In this document: piece by piece, positions 62,086 through 64,000 of the stretch
Position numbering within the stretch: the stretch's first letter is position 1
Layout of the letters: each line of letters starts with the position of its first letter
Source of the DNA: Sulfuricurvum sp.
GTDB lineage: Bacteria; Campylobacterota; Campylobacteria; Campylobacterales; Sulfurimonadaceae
NCBI RefSeq assembly: GCF_028710345.1
Contig: NZ_JAQTUH010000008.1
Coordinates: forward strand, 60,570-124,569
Direction: 5' to 3'
Length of the DNA: 64,000 bases
Notes under the pieces: model-generated
What the model was told of the DNA's origin: nothing
What the model saw: only the letters and a program-made list of their open reading frames with translations
The model's database searches: none
Made by a program: the position numbers and the translations under genes

Positions 62086-62967
62086 ATGAGATACCGCCTC
62101 CTAGCCGAACTCACCCAAAAGACTCAAAGTGAACAACACTATAAAGCTCAAATGCACACCTTGCGTCAAGAACTCTATACGCTCAAACAACGTCTCTATA
62201 CAGCCGGTAAAGAATCCCGTGTATCGGTAGGGGATGAAGCAATACGTCTTATCGATCTGGAGAGGGATATAGAGCGTGCTCAAATGAACTATGAAGAGAA
62301 CCTCATAGCACTCACCAAACTCTCTCATGTAGAGCTTGATCTAAAATCAACCCAACTGCTCCCTCTAACTACCAAAAATATCCACATCGGCAGTTTCGAA
62401 GAGAACTCCCAAGCTCGCCAATACAGAGAGAAGATTGAGCAAAAAAATGCCGAAATCTCTCTCAACAACCGTACCCAACTCCCAGTCCTATCCCTTTACT
62501 CCAATTATTACCTCTATGGTTCTGATATGCACAATGCTTACAACGCCTTTCAAGATATCAAACCCAACAGCTGGAATGCAGGACTTAGTATCCGATGGAA
62601 TCTTTTCGAAGGGTTCAAATACAACAATGAATCCACACGTCTGCATCTGGAACTGGATCGAATAAACGAAGAGTACTCTCTAGCCAAACGGGAATTCGAT
62701 GCCAATACCCAAACCAAACAACAACACTTAGAGCGTCTCGCACAACTGAGTAAAAATGAAACCGAAGCACTCAATGAGACCCGATCTAAAATCACAATGA
62801 CTCAGAGACTCAGAGAACAGGGTGAAGCGGATGCTGTGAGTGAAGTGAGTGTAAAACTAGAGGGATTGGAGAGAGAATTGACATTAAAATCTGAGATGAT
62901 ACAACACGCCTATGAGGCAGAAGCGTTGAGATTGCAGCATAGAGGGGTGGAAGAATGCAGAAAATGA
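62086..62967 (+). CDS. TolC-like outer-membrane efflux protein, 5'-truncated
   Basis: The 293-residue frame (MRYRLLAELTQKTQSEQHYK at the start) matches the coiled-coil and beta segments of the TolC/OEP family: QLPVLSLYSNYYLYG, NSWNAGLSIRWNLFEGFKY and long helices. No signal peptide or first TolC repeat precedes it; the frame reaches a stop at 62059. So the N-terminal part is missing, and the product could not be exported normally. GGAGG lies 5 bases before the ATG at 62086, and a promoter is present, so it may still be expressed. It suggests loss of an export operon. Confidence 0.75.
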   Translation: MRYRLLAELTQKTQSEQHYKAQMHTLRQELYTLKQRLYTAGKESRVSVGDEAIRLIDLERDIERAQMNYEENLIALTKLSHVELDLKSTQLLPLTTKNIHIGSFEENSQARQYREKIEQKNAEISLNNRTQLPVLSLYSNYYLYGSDMHNAYNAFQDIKPNSWNAGLSIRWNLFEGFKYNNESTRLHLELDRINEEYSLAKREFDANTQTKQQHLERLAQLSKNETEALNETRSKITMTQRLREQGEADAVSEVSVKLEGLERELTLKSEMIQHAYEAEALRLQHRGVEECRK

Positions 62968-63008
62968 TAAAAAATCTAAACTTCAAAAATACAAGGAGAG
63001 TAGCATAA

Positions 63009-63626
63009 ATGAACTTTTTAAAATGGCTGATGAATATTTTATTCGGATGGATACCGTATGTACCAAAAGCAATGTGGGGGATGTGGACGATAAAACATAA
63101 AGGCTCTTGGCCTCATGCCTTACGGGCATTTGGTTTTATTATCTTGCCGGGTTGGTTAATTATAGGCGGATTGTCAGCAAAAATTGATTATGACGACTAT
63201 TCTACAAAGTTTCCATCCTATCAAGAACTCAGAACTGATAGCGGAACACTCAAATATCTAAAATACGCTAAACGACAGTTTGATTTAGGGCTTGTAAAAT
63301 CTGACGGTTCCAATATCCATATTCAAGGACAATATCAATATTTTAGTGGCATTGTCAGTTGGTATGAGGATAAAGACGGCATATTGAATCGAGACCTCTC
63401 GTATCCTGTGACGATCAAATGGTTTCGACTCGCACACGGCAGTGTGTGGATAGCAGAGATAGAGAGAGACGGCAAAATCGTCGTACCTTATGCTAAAGGG
63501 AAAGAAGCATTTAATGCATTAATTGAAAAAAATGAAAAAGGAAATTTTTATTTTTTTTGGCTTCCACTTTTTGTTTATGTGATGATCATTATCTTTGAAG
63601 CTTCGGCAATACGTAAATATAACTAA
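63009..63626 (+). CDS. Hypothetical membrane protein
   Basis: The 205-residue protein has an N-terminal Trp-rich start (MNFLKWLMNILFGWIPYVPK), hydrophobic segments at about 36-55 and 178-197, and a soluble part between them (GLVKSDGSNIHIQGQYQYF, TIKWFRLAHGSVWIAEIERD). No family is recognised. AGGAGAG is 7 bases before the ATG. It lies in an eroded region between the TolC-like gene and the REP-associated transposase. Confidence 0.6.
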   Translation: MNFLKWLMNILFGWIPYVPKAMWGMWTIKHKGSWPHALRAFGFIILPGWLIIGGLSAKIDYDDYSTKFPSYQELRTDSGTLKYLKYAKRQFDLGLVKSDGSNIHIQGQYQYFSGIVSWYEDKDGILNRDLSYPVTIKWFRLAHGSVWIAEIERDGKIVVPYAKGKEAFNALIEKNEKGNFYFFWLPLFVYVMIIIFEASAIRKYN

Positions 63627-63636
63627 GGAGAAATAG

Positions 63637-63915
63637 ATGGCAACAATAGGATATACATTATACAGTTCACAAGTGAATCTGATGGATGGTAGACAAGGAA
63701 TCGAGAAGAGTTTTAACCCTGCGGATGGTTCTTTGACACAGGCGTTAAACGGAGTGGCTGGGACAGCGGGTGAAGTGCAGTGGGCGACGGGAACAATACA
63801 AGCCGCATCTCAGTGGGCATCGACGAATACTGATCCAAAAATGGCAGCGGCGCTTGGAAAGATTGCTATTTCACTCGTTCCCAACGTCCTCGTTGGGAAT
63901 GCATATGAAAGTTAA
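63637..63915 (+). CDS. Small Ala/Gly-rich ORF, 3' end made of REP sequence
   Basis: The 92-residue ORF (MATIGYTLYSSQVNLMDGRQ at the start) has no recognised family. GGAGA lies 6 bases before its ATG, and the membrane-protein gene is 10 bases upstream. Its last residues (SLVPNVLVGNAYES) are read through a REP palindrome at 63878-63899, so the original C-terminus was probably lost to insertion. The natural protein was probably longer, perhaps a secreted one, but that is a guess. Confidence 0.5.
   Translation: MATIGYTLYSSQVNLMDGRQGIEKSFNPADGSLTQALNGVAGTAGEVQWATGTIQAASQWASTNTDPKMAAALGKIAISLVPNVLVGNAYES
63878..63899. repeat. REP palindrome before the transposase gene
   Basis: TTCCCAACG (63878-63886) and CGTTGGGAA (63891-63899) pair perfectly around TCCT. 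It ends 35 bases before the transposase ATG. REP-associated transposases usually have such palindromes on their flanks, so this is probably the left end of its mobile unit. Confidence 0.75.
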
Positions 63916-63934
63916 AATTTAAGGAGAGGATAAA

Positions 63935-64000
63935 ATGGGAAGAAGCCGTTATAAAGTCTATGAACCAACACACCCGCATTTTATTACATGTACCGTACTG
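63935..64000 (+). CDS. REP-associated tyrosine transposase (Y1), N-terminal part only
   Basis: The last 22 codons in the window read MGRSRYKVYEPTHPHFITCT and beyond, the typical N-terminus of RAYT (Y1_Tnp) proteins: basic MGRSRYK followed by the PHFITCT strand. The HUH motif and catalytic Tyr would lie beyond the window. AAGGAGAGG precedes the ATG. The REP 35 bases upstream supports the call. Confidence 0.8.
   Translation, partial: MGRSRYKVYEPTHPHFITCTVL

Noticed and set aside
1..64000. CRISPR array or insertion sequence with inverted ends
   Set aside because: I saw no regularly spaced direct repeats and no transposase other than the partial REP-associated one at the right edge.

Overview
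The window looks like a chromosomal stretch from a free-living, flagellated Campylobacterota (Epsilonproteobacteria) bacterium, probably close to Sulfuricurvum or Sulfurimonas. This is inferred from gene content and gene order, not from a database search. Two blocks keep a gene order I recognise from Campylobacter jejuni: flhA - Rrf2 regulator - rpsO, and M23/EnvC-like - ftsX - ftsE - trmB - FnIII lipoprotein - rluD - rodA. Many signalling proteins, a SulP transporter, bacteriohemerythrin and a sigma-54 promoter before flgH fit that group.

Layout. 1-6.2 kb: DHH phosphoesterase (cut by the window start), flhA, Rrf2 regulator, HD-GYP response regulator, rpsO, NifX-like protein, kdsB. 6.3-9.3 kb: an accessory patch with an AT-rich GHKL-ATPase/nuclease fusion, a Fic protein and hairpin-forming repeats. 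9.4-12.5 kb: trmN6-like methyltransferase, Cys-cluster protein, TPR protein, trpC. 12.6-16.5 kb: a tightly coupled operon of a circularly permuted ATP-grasp ligase, an alpha-E protein and two AstE-like proteins; the second of these has lost its active site. 16.6-21.1 kb: two c-di-GMP enzymes, yqeY and flgH. 21.2-28.4 kb: division and envelope block (EnvC-like, FtsX, FtsE, TrmB, FnIII lipoprotein, RluD, RodA).

28.5-36.1 kb is an integrated mobile element in a tRNA gene with anticodon CAT. A 45-bp direct repeat bounds it, from the anticodon loop to the CCA end. It carries a tyrosine integrase, a small excisionase-like HTH protein, a Rep_trans-like initiator, a small OB-like protein, a structured origin-like segment, a NACHT NTPase with an unknown co-directional partner, and a divergent membrane-protein pair whose second gene appears frameshifted. 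Both ends carry GGGGTAACC repeats offset by 12 bp. A differently worded copy of the same end layout lies just outside the right repeat and looks like the scar of an older sibling element.

36.2-58 kb holds housekeeping and signalling genes: GIY-YIG, MsrA, rhodanese, several GGDEF/EAL proteins, bacteriohemerythrin, Nudix, SulP, a 57-aa YjfB-like motility protein with a sigma-28-like promoter, a chemoreceptor, HtrA-type protease, FhlB/FliK-like flagellar proteins, a lytic transglycosylase-like protein and pyrophosphatase. 58.3-61.6 kb encodes malic enzyme and a biotin-dependent pyruvate/oxaloacetate carboxylase subunit, which link C4 acids and pyruvate. 61.6-64 kb is an eroded region: a 5'-truncated TolC-like gene, two unknown ORFs, REP-type palindromes and the start of a REP-associated transposase.

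Seven proteins for c-di-GMP turnover or sensing lie in 64 kb, with different input modules (heme c, CZB zinc, periplasmic binding protein, PAS, receiver). The likeliest under-described systems are the NACHT element, the GHKL-nuclease fusion and the ATP-grasp/alpha-E/AstE operon.
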